Source: Mycobacterium sp. Aquia_216
GTDB taxonomy: Bacteria; Actinomycetota; Actinomycetes; Mycobacteriales; Mycobacteriaceae
DNA: 64,000 bases
Assembly: GCF_026723865.1 (NCBI RefSeq)
Contig: NZ_CP113529.1
Span: 2,418,001-2,482,000 of the forward strand
Direction of reading: 5' to 3'
In this document: positions 20,582-32,774 of the stretch, piece by piece
How positions within the stretch are numbered: position 1 is the first letter of the stretch
How the letters are laid out: every line of letters starts with the position of its first letter
Program-made: the position numbers and the translations under genes
The notes under the pieces: generated by a model
What the model was told of the DNA's origin: nothing
What the model saw: the letters and a program-made list of their open reading frames with translations, nothing else
Databases searched by the model: none

Positions 20582-20911
20582 CTAGTCACGGGTGGTTCGA
20601 AGCGCATGGATGCCGTCGTCGATTGCGGCCTTCAGATAACTCGGATCTCCTGTGGCCAAGAGTATTTCGGCGCCCCCCTGGATTCCGGCGACCAGTGCGG
20701 CCGCGCTCCGGTCCGCGTCGAGCCCGGCGTCGACCGCGCCTTCGCGTTGCAAGCTGCGGATAGCGGTGGCGATCTGATCGTGCCAACGCTCGATGAGCGC
20801 CAACGTGACAGCCTGTTTGCCCATCGACGCTGTCGTCGCAACCTCGATCAGTGACGCCCATATCCGCAAATCCGCGGGCTCGGGCTGAAGCAGCTGGCCG
20901 TCGTCGTTCAT
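20582..20911 (-). pseudogene. Truncated TetR regulator lacking the DNA-binding domain
   Basis: The 109-residue ORF matches only the C-terminal ligand domain of the next TetR gene: DRSAAALVAGIQGGAEILLATGDP here against NRSAAALLAGIQGGAGILFATGDA at 21060-21695, in the same position relative to the stop. There is no room for the missing HTH, because the intact copy ends 148 bp upstream. It therefore looks like one half of a tandem duplication that lost its 5' end. It could still be translated as a dimerisation-only fragment. Confidence 0.7.
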
Positions 20912-21059
20912 TGGTGGGTCAACTCATCGACCCAACGGCGCATCACCAAGCATCAACAGAAGCTACAACCGGCCGCGGCCATTTTTTACCTACTAGGACA
21001 CACTCGGCACGGTAATGTCCTGATTGCGAAGGTCTTTGGCCGATATATGCTGGTCGCGG

Positions 21060-21695
21060 CTATTTGGTAGCCGTCCGCAGAGCGGTGATGGCGCCGTCGA
21101 TCGCGGCTTCGAGGAAACTCGCGTCGCCGGTAGCGAAAAGGATTCCGGCTCCCCCCTGAATGCCGGCCAGTAGCGCGGCAGCGCTGCGGTTGGCGTCCAC
21201 GCGATGATCGATTTTGCCCTGATCCTGCAAGCACCGAATGCCCGCGGTGATCTGGTCACGCCATTGCTGGATCAGTCTCGCCGTGACGGCCTGGGTGTCG
21301 GGGGAGGAACGACCCAGTTCGGATATCAGCACGGAGATCGGACAGGACCGTGCCTGACGGCGGTAGCGCTCGACGACGGCGTCGCGCCACCGCTGCCACG
21401 CGGCCCATGAGGTCAGCTCGCCAAGGTACGGCTGTTGTTCGGCCAACACCAAATCGGCCTCGTGCTCAGCCACCGTCAGCAGCAAGTCGTCCCGGCCCCC
21501 GGGAAAGTAGTGGAACAGTTGACTCTTCGACGTTCGGGTTCGGGCCAAGATGTGGTCCAAGGTGGTCGCCACCACACCGTTGGCACGGATCTCTTCGGCG
21601 GCGCCCTCGATGATTCGGCGCCGCGTGGCGGCGCCCTTTCTGGTCAGCTTTTGGACTTGCAAGTCCATTTTTTTCGACTCAGACTCCGGAGTCAT
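21060..21695 (-). CDS. TetR/AcrR family regulator (YxaF/LmrA-like)
   Basis: This 211-residue protein from ATG 21695 has an N-terminal HTH: KGAATRRRIIEGAAEEIRAN, TLDHILARTRTSKSQL, HYFPGGRDDLL. The C-terminal domain has the DANRSAAALLAGIQGGAG segment of the YxaF/LmrA-like group. A GTG at 21728 and an ATG at 21665 are alternative starts. The gene is divergent from an AraC-type regulator across about 107 bp, so the two may share a control region. A truncated paralogue lies just downstream. Confidence 0.85.
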   Translation of the reverse strand: MTPESESKKMDLQVQKLTRKGAATRRRIIEGAAEEIRANGVVATTLDHILARTRTSKSQLFHYFPGGRDDLLLTVAEHEADLVLAEQQPYLGELTSWAAWQRWRDAVVERYRRQARSCPISVLISELGRSSPDTQAVTARLIQQWRDQITAGIRCLQDQGKIDHRVDANRSAAALLAGIQGGAGILFATGDASFLEAAIDGAITALRTATK

Positions 21696-21802
21696 GTTTC
21701 CCAACCCTACGCGAGGATTCGACCGCACAGCGCTCGTCTGCGGCTCTAGCGGGTAGGTGCACGCGACCGTTCACTCGCTGAAACGAATACGAAGGGACGG
21801 AA

Positions 21803-22807
21803 GTGATTGCGCATAACTCCGATACGCCACCCCATGACCGGACGACCCATCATTCGCTTGAAGATCTGCGTGCCGTCTTTCCGTTCCAGGATTCCGTGGG
21901 CCTGGTCAACCGCGACAACCAGTTCTCACTGACCCAACGTGTCGGGCATCTGGGACCGTTGACCATCCTCGACCTGGCGTTCGGCACCGATACCTGGATC
22001 CGGTGCCTCGACGAACGTCCCTACTACATGGTCAGCGTTCCCTTCGCGGGCGCAATTGAGCTGCTGCACAGGGACTCATCGATCGCGGTGGGACCTGGTC
22101 GTGCCGCTCTGTGCCTGCCGGAGGGGGAGCTGTTGGTATCGCGGTGGGCGGGCGGTGGCCGAACGATCACACTGCGGGTCGACCGCGATGTCGTCGAGGA
22201 TGCGCTCAGTGACGCGGTCGGCCAGGAGATGACATCGCAGGTTGCCTTCAAGCCCTGCCTGCTCACCACTCGGGGTGCGGCGCGCAGCTGGGTGCAGATG
22301 GTGTTGATGCTCAATCACGAACTCTTCAAGGCTGACAACGCGCTTTGTCAACCGCTCGTCTCGGGTCCATTCATCGAAAGCCTGGTGCATGGATTGCTGC
22401 TTGCCACCGATCACCCTTACCGCGGGATTCTGGAGGCCGAGGCGAGACACGTGGCGCCCCAGACGATACGGACCGCGGTCGAAATCATCGAAGCCGAGCC
22501 GCACCTGCCGTTGCGAGTGTCCTCGTTAGCGGCACGCAGCCATGTCAGCACACGTGCGTTGCAACAGGGTTTTCAGCGCCATATGGGATTGTCTCCGATG
22601 AGTTACCTGCGGCAGGTGCGGCTGCGCCGCGCACACCAAGATCTGCTGGATTCGGACCCATCGTTGGAAACGGTCGAATCGATAGCCTCGCGTTGGGGTT
22701 TCACCAATCCGGGTCGTTTCGCGGCCGCACATGCCGCTCGATACGGCGAAAACCCCGCACAGACCTTGCGCCGATCTCGATATGCGCGTGCCCTGCGTTG
22801 GGCGTAG
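21803..22807 (+). CDS. AraC family transcriptional regulator
   Basis: This 334-residue protein has an N-terminal cupin-like AraC-binding domain (residues about 35-200, with YYMVSVPFAG and LCLPEGELLVS) and a C-terminal double HTH. The HTH region includes LRVSSLAARSHVSTRALQQG and LETVESIASRWGFTNPGRFA, then AARYGENPAQTLR. GTG 21803 follows aagggacggaag. The effector is unknown. The nearest candidate targets are the divergent TetR gene and the genes downstream. Confidence 0.9.
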   Translation: MIAHNSDTPPHDRTTHHSLEDLRAVFPFQDSVGLVNRDNQFSLTQRVGHLGPLTILDLAFGTDTWIRCLDERPYYMVSVPFAGAIELLHRDSSIAVGPGRAALCLPEGELLVSRWAGGGRTITLRVDRDVVEDALSDAVGQEMTSQVAFKPCLLTTRGAARSWVQMVLMLNHELFKADNALCQPLVSGPFIESLVHGLLLATDHPYRGILEAEARHVAPQTIRTAVEIIEAEPHLPLRVSSLAARSHVSTRALQQGFQRHMGLSPMSYLRQVRLRRAHQDLLDSDPSLETVESIASRWGFTNPGRFAAAHAARYGENPAQTLRRSRYARALRWA

Positions 22808-22942
22808 AGTGCGCAGCCCAAGCGGCCCTTCGGTGTTCGCAAACCGTACTGCTTCGTGCGGACATCGTCCGGGCTACGCGCGAATGCTCCAGAATCTGCA
22901 TACATTCGTCTGGTAGCACACCGAGCGATCTGTGGAGTGGAA

Positions 22943-23325
22943 GTGACCAACCCAGCGCCAGAGGCAGTTTTGAGCGACGGCGACACGCGTCGACGCCGAA
23001 GCTACGGCCGTGGCCGGGGATACTGCGGCAGGAAGCCATCGAGGCTCGGAAGCGGTTCCGCCGAGACGGAACTAGCGTGGTCGTTTGCCGACATTGCGGG
23101 CCGTCATCTCGACGCCGCCCAGCGAAATGAGGTGTTTGTCGCGATCGGCGTGGGGGAAACGTTCGCCGCGATCTGCCTACTTCTTGACGCGGTCACCCGC
23201 GTGGACGCCAGGGTCGAGGCTTGGCTGGCGGCACGGCTGTGGACCTGGCTGGACGCCTACGCCGGACACGAGGATGAGCCGCGTCTTCGTCTCTTGATTC
23301 GCCAGGCGACGTTTGGCGGCTGGGA

Positions 23326-23329
<4 letters not shown>
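22943..23329 (+). CDS. Hypothetical protein
   Basis: This 128-residue ORF starts from GTG 22943, preceded by tgtgga. It has a basic N-terminus (RRRRSYGRGRGYCGRK) and a helical C-terminal 90 residues (ELAWSFADIAGRHLDAAQRN, LLLDAVTRVDARVEAWLAAR). I recognise no family. Its stop overlaps the 3' end of the DUF222-HNH gene on the other strand by 4 bp. It is more ordered than a random shadow frame, so I keep it with modest confidence. Confidence 0.5.
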
Positions 23330-25984
<2,655 letters not shown>

Positions 25985-25988
<4 letters not shown>

Positions 25989-26440
25989 GCAAGACACTGC
26001 TGATCGTGCACCACACGCCGTCGCCGCATACGCAGGAGATGTTCGAAGCGGTGGTGGCCGGGGCGACCGACCCCGAGATCGAAGGTGTGGAGGTCGTGCG
26101 ACGGCCGGCTCTCACCGTGTCGCCAGTCGAAATGCTGAAGGCTGACGGCTATCTGCTGGGCACGCCGGCCAACCTCGGCTATATTTCGGGCGCTCTCAAG
26201 CATGCATTCGACTGCGCCTATTACCAATTGCTCGACACGACCCGTGGCCGACCCTTTGGCTTGTACCTGCACGGCAATGAGGGCACCGAGGGCGCCGAGC
26301 GCGCGGTCGACGGGATCACGACGGGGCTGGGTTGGGTGAAAGCCGCTGACATCGTGGTGGTTTCAGGTAAGCCGAGCAAGGACGACGTCGAAGCGTGCTG
26401 GAACCTCGGGGCGACAATCGCCGCCCAGCTGATGGAGTGA
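25985..26440 (+). CDS. Flavodoxin/NADPH-dependent FMN reductase-like protein
   Basis: The 151-residue protein has a flavodoxin-like fold: TLLIVHHTPSPHTQEMFEAV for the phosphate loop, DGYLLGTPANLGYISGALK for the isoalloxazine loop and GLYLHGNEGTEGAERAV. It corresponds to Rv2771c. It probably binds FMN and transfers electrons, with unknown partners. The GTG start overlaps the previous stop (gtga). The 150 bp after it carry only a short minus-strand open stretch of unknown origin. Confidence 0.85.
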
Positions 26441-26590
26441 ATATCCGTCGGCCCGAAGGTGCCGCAGTCGGCTCGACGTGGCGCGCGGCTTCGAACACCC
26501 GATGGTCCGCCAGCGCGACCAGCCGTCGACCGATGCGCAGGTGAATGGTGCGCATGCCGTCTTGCGTTACCGCGCCGCGACGCGGGCGGC
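26441..26590 (-). other. Short non-genic stretch, possible gene remnant
   Basis: On the minus strand this reads continuously into MRTIHLRIGRRLVALADHRV FEAARHV, which looks protein-like but is cut off on both sides. It directly follows the thioesterase gene. I cannot assign a family. Confidence 0.2.
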
Positions 26591-27469
26591 CTAGGCGTAG
26601 GTCGGCTTGAACGCGTCGGCGGGCTGGGCGACGGCCAGTGCGGAGCTGGTGCCGATCGGCCCGTGGCGATCGAACAGGGTCGCCGCCCCGGTGGCCACAC
26701 CGTCCGTGCCGTAATGGCTTTGGGCGGCCAACCCGACGAATTCGCCGTCGGGCAATCGGCTCGCGGTGACGGTGTAGTCGGCGTTGATGTAGCGCAATCC
26801 GCCTGTGCCCCAATGTGTGAGCGAACTCGTGATGTCGCCGACGAAGGCCAGGCGGGTAAACGGTGTCAGCGGGTGGCCGTGCACCATCGGGCGAAACACC
26901 CGCGCCCAGGCGAACTTCTGCGCGTGGGACTGCTCCCACTCACCCGCGGCGATACCGGGACTGCCTTCGAAGGTGGCTCCGTAACCCCAGATGAGAAACG
27001 GCGTGTCGGCCGGGAAGCCGTCGGAGGACGTCGGCAGCGGCGGCATCTGCACCGGAAAGGACCACACCTGGCCGTCGGGGTGATCGCCGCGGCGGAGGAA
27101 CAGCGCACTGGCCCGCGCGACGATCGTGCCGTGCTGTGTCAGGGCGGCGTCGATCAGCCTGATGCGGCGGCCTTCCCGCTGTATCGAGGTCTGAATCTGC
27201 ACCGGCCGCAGCAGCGCTGGCCGCAACAGGTCGACGGTCAGGCGGGCGGGCTGGAATTCGGGATCGATGCCCGATTGTTCTATGCCCCAACCCAACAAAC
27301 CTCCGACGATCTGGCCGCCCATCGCCGCACCCCAGGGCCCCTGCGTCAGCGGGCCCGGAATATAGGTGTCGCCGTCGGCAGTGAAGAACGCCTCGGGCGT
27401 GATGGCGGAATCCTCGATCGTCACCGCATCACGATAGGACACACGCCGAAGCTGCCCTGGTTCCGGCAT
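26591..27469 (-). CDS. Acyl-CoA thioesterase-like (double hotdog) protein
   Basis: The 292-residue protein has the pattern of the TesB/4HBT_3 thioesterase-like superfamily. The first hotdog has GPWGAAMGGQIVGGLLGWGI and PARLTVDLLRPALLRPVQIQ. The second has PLTPFTRLAFVGDITSSLTH and RYINADYTVTASRLPDGEFV followed by a Gln-containing turn. Such enzymes hydrolyse acyl-CoA thioesters or bind acyl groups. Its place beside an acyl-CoA ligase, a carboxylase and dehydrogenases fits CoA-ester turnover. The chain-length preference is unknown. Confidence 0.8.
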   Translation of the reverse strand: MPEPGQLRRVSYRDAVTIEDSAITPEAFFTADGDTYIPGPLTQGPWGAAMGGQIVGGLLGWGIEQSGIDPEFQPARLTVDLLRPALLRPVQIQTSIQREGRRIRLIDAALTQHGTIVARASALFLRRGDHPDGQVWSFPVQMPPLPTSSDGFPADTPFLIWGYGATFEGSPGIAAGEWEQSHAQKFAWARVFRPMVHGHPLTPFTRLAFVGDITSSLTHWGTGGLRYINADYTVTASRLPDGEFVGLAAQSHYGTDGVATGAATLFDRHGPIGTSSALAVAQPADAFKPTYA

Positions 27470-27474
27470 CTAGT

Positions 27475-27870
27475 GCGCAGCGAAGTCAACCGCTGCACGC
27501 ACGATTGTTGCGGGTAGTGGTCGGTCGCCTGGTGGCCCTGGCCTGGTATCGCGACGATGGTGGTGCCTGGGATTCGAGCGGCGGCAGCCGCCGTGGCGGC
27601 GCGCAAATAGCCTGGACTCCGGGCGCCGAGCAGCATCCGGGCCGGCACGGTGATGTCGGCGAGCCGGTCCGTTGGCTGGACGGCGTCGATCGCCGCAAGC
27701 ACGCGGACGGCGGTAGGTGCGATCGACTCGGCAACGTGCAAAGACTCCCTGCGGCTTGGGCGACCGCCGCGACGTCCTCGGCTTCGCGCCGCAAGCTGCG
27801 GGGTCCGGCTTCGACGGTGCTCAGGCTACGGCCGCGCCGGTCCATCGATCCCTTCCCGGGTGTCTTACCG
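27475..27870 (-). pseudogene. Decayed alpha/beta hydrolase
   Basis: Two minus-strand frames carry pieces of one alpha/beta hydrolase. One has an N-proximal piece (REAEDVAAVAQAAGS). Another frame has a C-terminal piece (ADITVPARMLLGARSPGYLR, then VAIPGQGHQATDHYPQ with the catalytic-type His). The nucleophile elbow between them is missing, so an internal deletion and frame change have removed function. The rest of 27470-27988 holds the leader of the next gene and nothing else I can recognise. Confidence 0.5.
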
Positions 27871-27988
27871 GCCATCTATCCCACAGAACTGCCATCGTCG
27901 GCCGGCCGGGGTGGCCAAAGCCCGAAGTAGACATGAAACCGGAGTGGTTCAATGGGCTCTGCGTCTCCGTACTGACAAAGGACTGGAT

Positions 27989-29530
27989 GTGGCGGAACCG
28001 AATGCGGTGGTCGGCGTTTCACGCGAGGCCAACCCGTTCTCGATGACGGGCGTGTCCCGCGACCGCGACGGCATCCCGCGGTACGACGATGTGCCGGCCA
28101 CACTGCTGGACATGCTGGCCGAGCACGTCGATAGCCGCCCAGGCAGCGAGGCCGTGGTCGAAATCGGTGCCGGCCGATTGACCTACCGGCAGCTGTGGGA
28201 CCGCGCCTCGCGGGTCGCCGGTGGGCTGCGCGCGGCCGGTGTGCAACCCGGCGACCGCGTCGCGGTGCGCTACCCCGCGGGAATCGATTGGGTGCTGGCG
28301 TTTTGGGGCACGGTGATGGCCGGCGGCATTGCGGTGGCCGTCAATACGCGCTCGGCGCAGCCCGAGATCGAGTTCGTGCTGTCCGACGCGGGCGCGCGGG
28401 CGGACCTGTCCGCCCAGACGCCGCTGCCCGACGGGCAACCGTATGTCGCCGAGGGGCTCGAAAAGGCCGACATCGCCGCGTTGTTCTACACCTCGGGAAC
28501 GACCGGCCAGCCCAAGGGCGTGCCAACGACCCACGAGGCGTTCGTCACCAACACCGAGAATGGGATCCGCTGCTTGGGGTTCCCCAGGGATATCGGCGAC
28601 GGACTGCGCACCCTGATCTCTGTCCCGCTTTTTCACGTAACCGGTTGTAACTCACAGCTTTTGGCGGCTATTCGGGTCGGCGGAACCTCGGTGATCATGC
28701 CCGCGCTCAACCTGGACGAGCTGATCGCAGCGCTCACCGCCGAGCGTATTTCGCTGATGGTGACCGTCCCAGCGATCTACTCGTTAATGCTGCGGCACAA
28801 GGCGTTCGCCGACACCGATGTATCCGGTGTCCGCTGGGTGGGCTATGGCGGAGCGCCCATCGCGCCAACGTTGGTGCGGTCGGTGAAGAACGCCTTCCCG
28901 TACGCCACGGTGTTCAACGGCTACGGCATGACCGAGTCCGCCTCGCTGATGACCGTGCTGCCCGATCAGGACGCGATCGAACACGCCGACTCGGTGGGCT
29001 ATGCCGTCCCCTCGGTGGACCTCGGCGTGATCCCCAGCGGAGATGACGCAGGCGTCGGCGAGCTGGTGGCGCGCGGGGCCAATCTGACTGGCGGATACTG
29101 GCATCGGCCGCAGGTCAGCGGGGCGACGATCGTCGACGGCTGGTTGCACACGGGTGACGTGGTTCGGGTCGACGCCGCGGGCCGCGTGCACATCGTCGAC
29201 CGGCTCAAGGACATCATCAATCGCGGCGGAGAGAACGTCTCCAGTGTCGAGGTCGAGGCCGTGCTGCTGGCCGCCCCCGACGTCGCGGATGCCTGCGTGC
29301 TGGCGGTGCCCGACGAGGTCATGGGGGAGAAGGTGGGAGCCGTGTTGTTCGGCGGCGAGTCGCGGATCGATGTGCAGGCTGTCCTCGAGCATTGTCACGG
29401 GCGGCTTGCCGACTACAAGATTCCGCAATACGTCACGGTGGTATCAGAAGCGCTGCCGCGCAACGCCGGTGGCAAGCTACTCAAAGCCCGGCTCCGCGGC
29501 GAAGTGCAGTGGGGTGCCCCGCTCCGATGA
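27989..29530 (+). CDS. Acyl-CoA synthetase / AMP-dependent ligase (FadD-like)
   Basis: This 513-residue adenylate-forming enzyme activates a carboxylic acid to its CoA thioester with ATP. Motifs are YTSGTTGQPKGVPTTH (P-loop), VFNGYGMTES (A5), GWLHTGDVVRVDAAGRVHIV with DRLKDIINRGGENVSSVEVE (A7/A8 hinge), and PRNAGGKLLKARLR with the catalytic lysine. It is short in the N-terminal domain between residues about 130 and 170. GTG 27989 follows aaagga at good spacing; ATG 28043 is an alternative. Its stop overlaps the carboxylase start (ATGA), so it probably supplies that enzyme with acyl-CoA. I cannot match it to a numbered fadD. Confidence 0.92.
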   Translation: MAEPNAVVGVSREANPFSMTGVSRDRDGIPRYDDVPATLLDMLAEHVDSRPGSEAVVEIGAGRLTYRQLWDRASRVAGGLRAAGVQPGDRVAVRYPAGIDWVLAFWGTVMAGGIAVAVNTRSAQPEIEFVLSDAGARADLSAQTPLPDGQPYVAEGLEKADIAALFYTSGTTGQPKGVPTTHEAFVTNTENGIRCLGFPRDIGDGLRTLISVPLFHVTGCNSQLLAAIRVGGTSVIMPALNLDELIAALTAERISLMVTVPAIYSLMLRHKAFADTDVSGVRWVGYGGAPIAPTLVRSVKNAFPYATVFNGYGMTESASLMTVLPDQDAIEHADSVGYAVPSVDLGVIPSGDDAGVGELVARGANLTGGYWHRPQVSGATIVDGWLHTGDVVRVDAAGRVHIVDRLKDIINRGGENVSSVEVEAVLLAAPDVADACVLAVPDEVMGEKVGAVLFGGESRIDVQAVLEHCHGRLADYKIPQYVTVVSEALPRNAGGKLLKARLRGEVQWGAPLR

Positions 29531-32500
29531 CTGCGACGTTGCTGATCGCCAATCGTGGCGAGATCGCGCTTCGGATAATCCGCACCGCAACCGAATTGGG
29601 CATGCCAACGGTCGCGGTCTACGCCGAGGACGACGCCGAGAGCCCGCACGTGCATGCGGCGGACGAAGCGATCGGTCTGCCGGGCAGCGGTCCCGAGGCC
29701 TACCTGGACCAGTCGTCGATCCTGGCGGCCGCGAAACATGCCGGCGCGCAGCTGATTCATCCGGGCTACGGCTTCCTTTCCGAGAACGCCGATTTCGCGC
29801 GGGCATGCGCGGCCGCCGGGTACACGTTCGTGGGGCCGGACGCCGACGTGCTCGAGATGGTCGGCAACAAATCCTCGGCGCGCACCGCCGCGATCGCCGC
29901 CGGCGTGCCGGTGCTGCCCGCCACCGTTGGACCCAGCAGTGTCGAGGACGTCCGCGCCTTCTTCGCCGCCCACGACGGCGCGGTCATGATCAAGGCGCTG
30001 GCCGGCGGGGGCGGCCGCGGTATGCGCAGGGTGGACGACGCCGATCAGATCGACAATGCCTACCGCCAGTGCGCCGCGGAGGCGCGACTGGGCTTCGGCG
30101 ATCCGGCGGTGTTCGCGGAGGCGCTGCTCGATGATGCCAGGCATATCGAGGTGCAGATCGTGGCCGCGGCGGCCGGGCCCCGATCGCATGCGCTCGCCCT
30201 CGGCGATCGCGACTGCAGCATCCAGCGTCGCTACCAGAAGCTCGTCGAAATCGCGCCCGCGCAAGGGCTTTCGGATACGGTGCGGCGTGAACTACACGTG
30301 GCGGCGGCCCGGCTGTGCGGCAGAGCCGGCCTGCGCGGCCTGGCCACCGTCGAATTCCTGGTGGCCGGTGAGGAATTCGTCTTCCTCGAGATCAACCCCC
30401 GCATTCAGGTGGAGCACACAATCACCGAGGAGACCACCGGAGTGGACCTGGTGGCCGCTGCGCTCGCCATCGCCGCCGGCGCCTCCTACTACCAGCTGGG
30501 ATTGCCATCCGGCATCGCCTCTGACGGTGACGAAGTCATCGGCGAGCCCGCCGCCCGGCGTGGCATCGCGATACAGGCTCGGGTCAACATGGAAACCCTG
30601 ACTGCGGACGGGACCGTGGTGCCGGCGGCGGGCGCCTTGACGGTGTTCTCGCCGCCGAGCGGCCCGGGAGTGCGCGTCGACACCTTCGGCCGCACCGGCC
30701 TGACGTTGAGTGCGCGCTACGACTCGCTGCTGGCCAAGGTCGTCACTCACGTTCACGGCTCGTCGTTCTCGGCGGCATTGCGCAAGTCGCGCACCGCGCT
30801 CGCCGAATTCGGTGTCGAGGGCGTCCGGACGAACATCAATTTCCTACAGGAGCTGCTGTCCCACAGCAAAATTCAGTCGGGTGTGGTGACGACGGGCTTC
30901 CTCGACGCGAAGCTTCCCGAGCTGGCGGCCGCGGCGCTGACACACGAGCACGACACCCGGGTCGCGCCCGTCGAGTTGTATCCCGGTGAGGAAGCGTTGC
31001 GTGCGCAGCTCGCCGGCACGGTGGTGGAGATGGCGGCCGAGGGCACCGAGCTTTCTCCCGGTGAGCAACTGGGCGTGCTCGAAGCGATGAAAATGCAGCA
31101 CGTGCTCGTCGCACCGGATGCGCTGCGAACGGTCCGCAACCTCGTGGCGCCCGGCCAGGTCGTCGGCACCGGAGATCCGCTGGTGGTCTTCACGCGCACC
31201 GGAGCCGGCGTCGGCAGCGAGTCCGCCATTGCGGCAGTCGATCTCGACCGGCCACGCGCGGACCTCGACGAGGTCCGGCGACGACATCTGCTCACCCTCG
31301 ACGAGGGCCGTACAGCGGCAGTGGCCAAGCGCCACGACCGGGGTCGCCGCACCGCGCGGGAGAACATCGCCGATCTGATCGACGACGGTAGCTTCGTCGA
31401 GTACGGCGCGCTGGCCATCGCCGCGCAACGCAGCCGGCGCACCGACGACGATCTGATCGCCAACACCCCGGCCGACGGCCTGGTCGCCGGCCTGGCGACG
31501 ATCGGCGCCGACCGATTCGGGCGGTCGGCCGCCGAGGCGGTGGTGGTGTCCTACGACTACAGCGTGCTAGCCGGGACGCAGGGCATGCGTAACCACGCCA
31601 AGACGGACCGTGTCTTCGACCTGGCCGCCCGAAAACGCCTGCCCGTGGTGCTGTTTGCCGAGGGTGGCGGTGGACGGCCGGGCGACACCGACGCCGGCGG
31701 CGCGGCCGGGCTGGACGTGCCGACCTTCCGGGTGCTCGCCGGACTGCGTGGCCGGGTGCCGCTGGTGTCCGTCGTCTCCGGGCGTTGCTTCGCCGGCAAT
31801 GCCGCCCTGGCCGGGGTGTGCGATGTGATCATCGCGACCCCGGACGCCAACATCGGAATGGGCGGGCCGGCGATGATCGAGGGCGGGGGGCTCGGGGTGT
31901 ACCCACCCGAGGCGATCGGACCGATCGACGTGCAGCGGCACAACGGAGTGGTGAGCCTGGTCGCGCGTGACGAGGGCCACGCGGTGTCGCTGGCCAAACA
32001 GTACTTGTCGTATTTCCAGGGCAGCGTCGACGACTGGGCAGCACCCGAGCCACGGCTGGCGCGACATGTGGTGCCGGAGAACCGGTTACGTGCCTATGAC
32101 GTGCGTCGGGCGATCGAGTCGATCGTCGACATCGGCTCCGTCCTCGAGCTGCGCCCCGACTACGGCGTCGGCATCGTCACCGCGCTCGTTCGGGTAGAGG
32201 GAGTGGCCTACGGGCTCATCGCCAACAGCAGTCACCATCTGGGCGGCGCGATCGACGCCGAGGCCGCCGACAAGGCGGGCGACTTTCTCACACTGTGCGA
32301 ATCGTTTCGGCTACCGGTGATTTCGTTGTGCGACACACCGGGCTTCATGGTCGGGCCGGATGCCGAGAAGCAGGCCGCGGTCCGCCGGTTCGGCCGGATG
32401 TTCGTGCTCGGTGCGCGGCTGACGGTGCCGCTCGGAATGATCATCTTGCGCAAGGGCTATGGGCTGGGCGCGATGGCCATGGCCGGGGGTTCTTTTCATG

Positions 32501-32754
32501 CGCCGCAGTTCACCGTCGCCTGGCCGACGGGGGAGATCGGCGGCATGGGATTGGAAGGCGCGGTACGCCTTGGCTTCAGCAGGGAACTCGCCGCCGCGGC
32601 CGATCCGGGCGAACGTGAGCACCTATTCGAGAAGCTTGTCGCGGCGGCCTACCAGCACGGTAAAGCGCTGCGGGCCGCCACGACGTTCGAGCTCGACGAC
32701 GTAATAGACCCCTCAGACTCCCGGGCCTGGATCACCAGGTTGCCGGGAGCCTGA
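29527..32754 (+). CDS. Single-chain, biotin-dependent long-chain acyl-CoA carboxylase
   Basis: The 1,075-residue protein carries all three activities. Biotin carboxylase is about 1-450 (NRGEIALRIIRTATE, HPGYGFLSENADFA, KALAGGGGRGMR, EINPRIQVEHTITEE). The biotinyl domain has EAMKMQH with Lys522. The carboxyltransferase is about 580-1075 (GRRTARENIADLIDDGSFVE and ANIGMGGPAMIEGGGLGVYP). This order and length match the single-chain long-chain acyl-CoA carboxylase described from Mycobacterium avium subsp. paratuberculosis, which carboxylates long acyl-CoAs. M. tuberculosis splits these functions over AccA/AccD subunits. The overlap with the FadD-like gene suggests that ligase loads its substrate. 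Confidence 0.93.
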   Translation: MTATLLIANRGEIALRIIRTATELGMPTVAVYAEDDAESPHVHAADEAIGLPGSGPEAYLDQSSILAAAKHAGAQLIHPGYGFLSENADFARACAAAGYTFVGPDADVLEMVGNKSSARTAAIAAGVPVLPATVGPSSVEDVRAFFAAHDGAVMIKALAGGGGRGMRRVDDADQIDNAYRQCAAEARLGFGDPAVFAEALLDDARHIEVQIVAAAAGPRSHALALGDRDCSIQRRYQKLVEIAPAQGLSDTVRRELHVAAARLCGRAGLRGLATVEFLVAGEEFVFLEINPRIQVEHTITEETTGVDLVAAALAIAAGASYYQLGLPSGIASDGDEVIGEPAARRGIAIQARVNMETLTADGTVVPAAGALTVFSPPSGPGVRVDTFGRTGLTLSARYDSLLAKVVTHVHGSSFSAALRKSRTALAEFGVEGVRTNINFLQELLSHSKIQSGVVTTGFLDAKLPELAAAALTHEHDTRVAPVELYPGEEALRAQLAGTVVEMAAEGTELSPGEQLGVLEAMKMQHVLVAPDALRTVRNLVAPGQVVGTGDPLVVFTRTGAGVGSESAIAAVDLDRPRADLDEVRRRHLLTLDEGRTAAVAKRHDRGRRTARENIADLIDDGSFVEYGALAIAAQRSRRTDDDLIANTPADGLVAGLATIGADRFGRSAAEAVVVSYDYSVLAGTQGMRNHAKTDRVFDLAARKRLPVVLFAEGGGGRPGDTDAGGAAGLDVPTFRVLAGLRGRVPLVSVVSGRCFAGNAALAGVCDVIIATPDANIGMGGPAMIEGGGLGVYPPEAIGPIDVQRHNGVVSLVARDEGHAVSLAKQYLSYFQGSVDDWAAPEPRLARHVVPENRLRAYDVRRAIESIVDIGSVLELRPDYGVGIVTALVRVEGVAYGLIANSSHHLGGAIDAEAADKAGDFLTLCESFRLPVISLCDTPGFMVGPDAEKQAAVRRFGRMFVLGARLTVPLGMIILRKGYGLGAMAMAGGSFHAPQFTVAWPTGEIGGMGLEGAVRLGFSRELAAAADPGEREHLFEKLVAAAYQHGKALRAATTFELDDVIDPSDSRAWITRLPGA

Positions 32755-32774
32755 AGGGTCGTGTCGAAGGGTTA

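Noticed and set aside
29413..30264. 283-codon frame antisense to the carboxylase
   Set aside because: It lies opposite the conserved biotin carboxylase motifs and has no recognisable family or start context.
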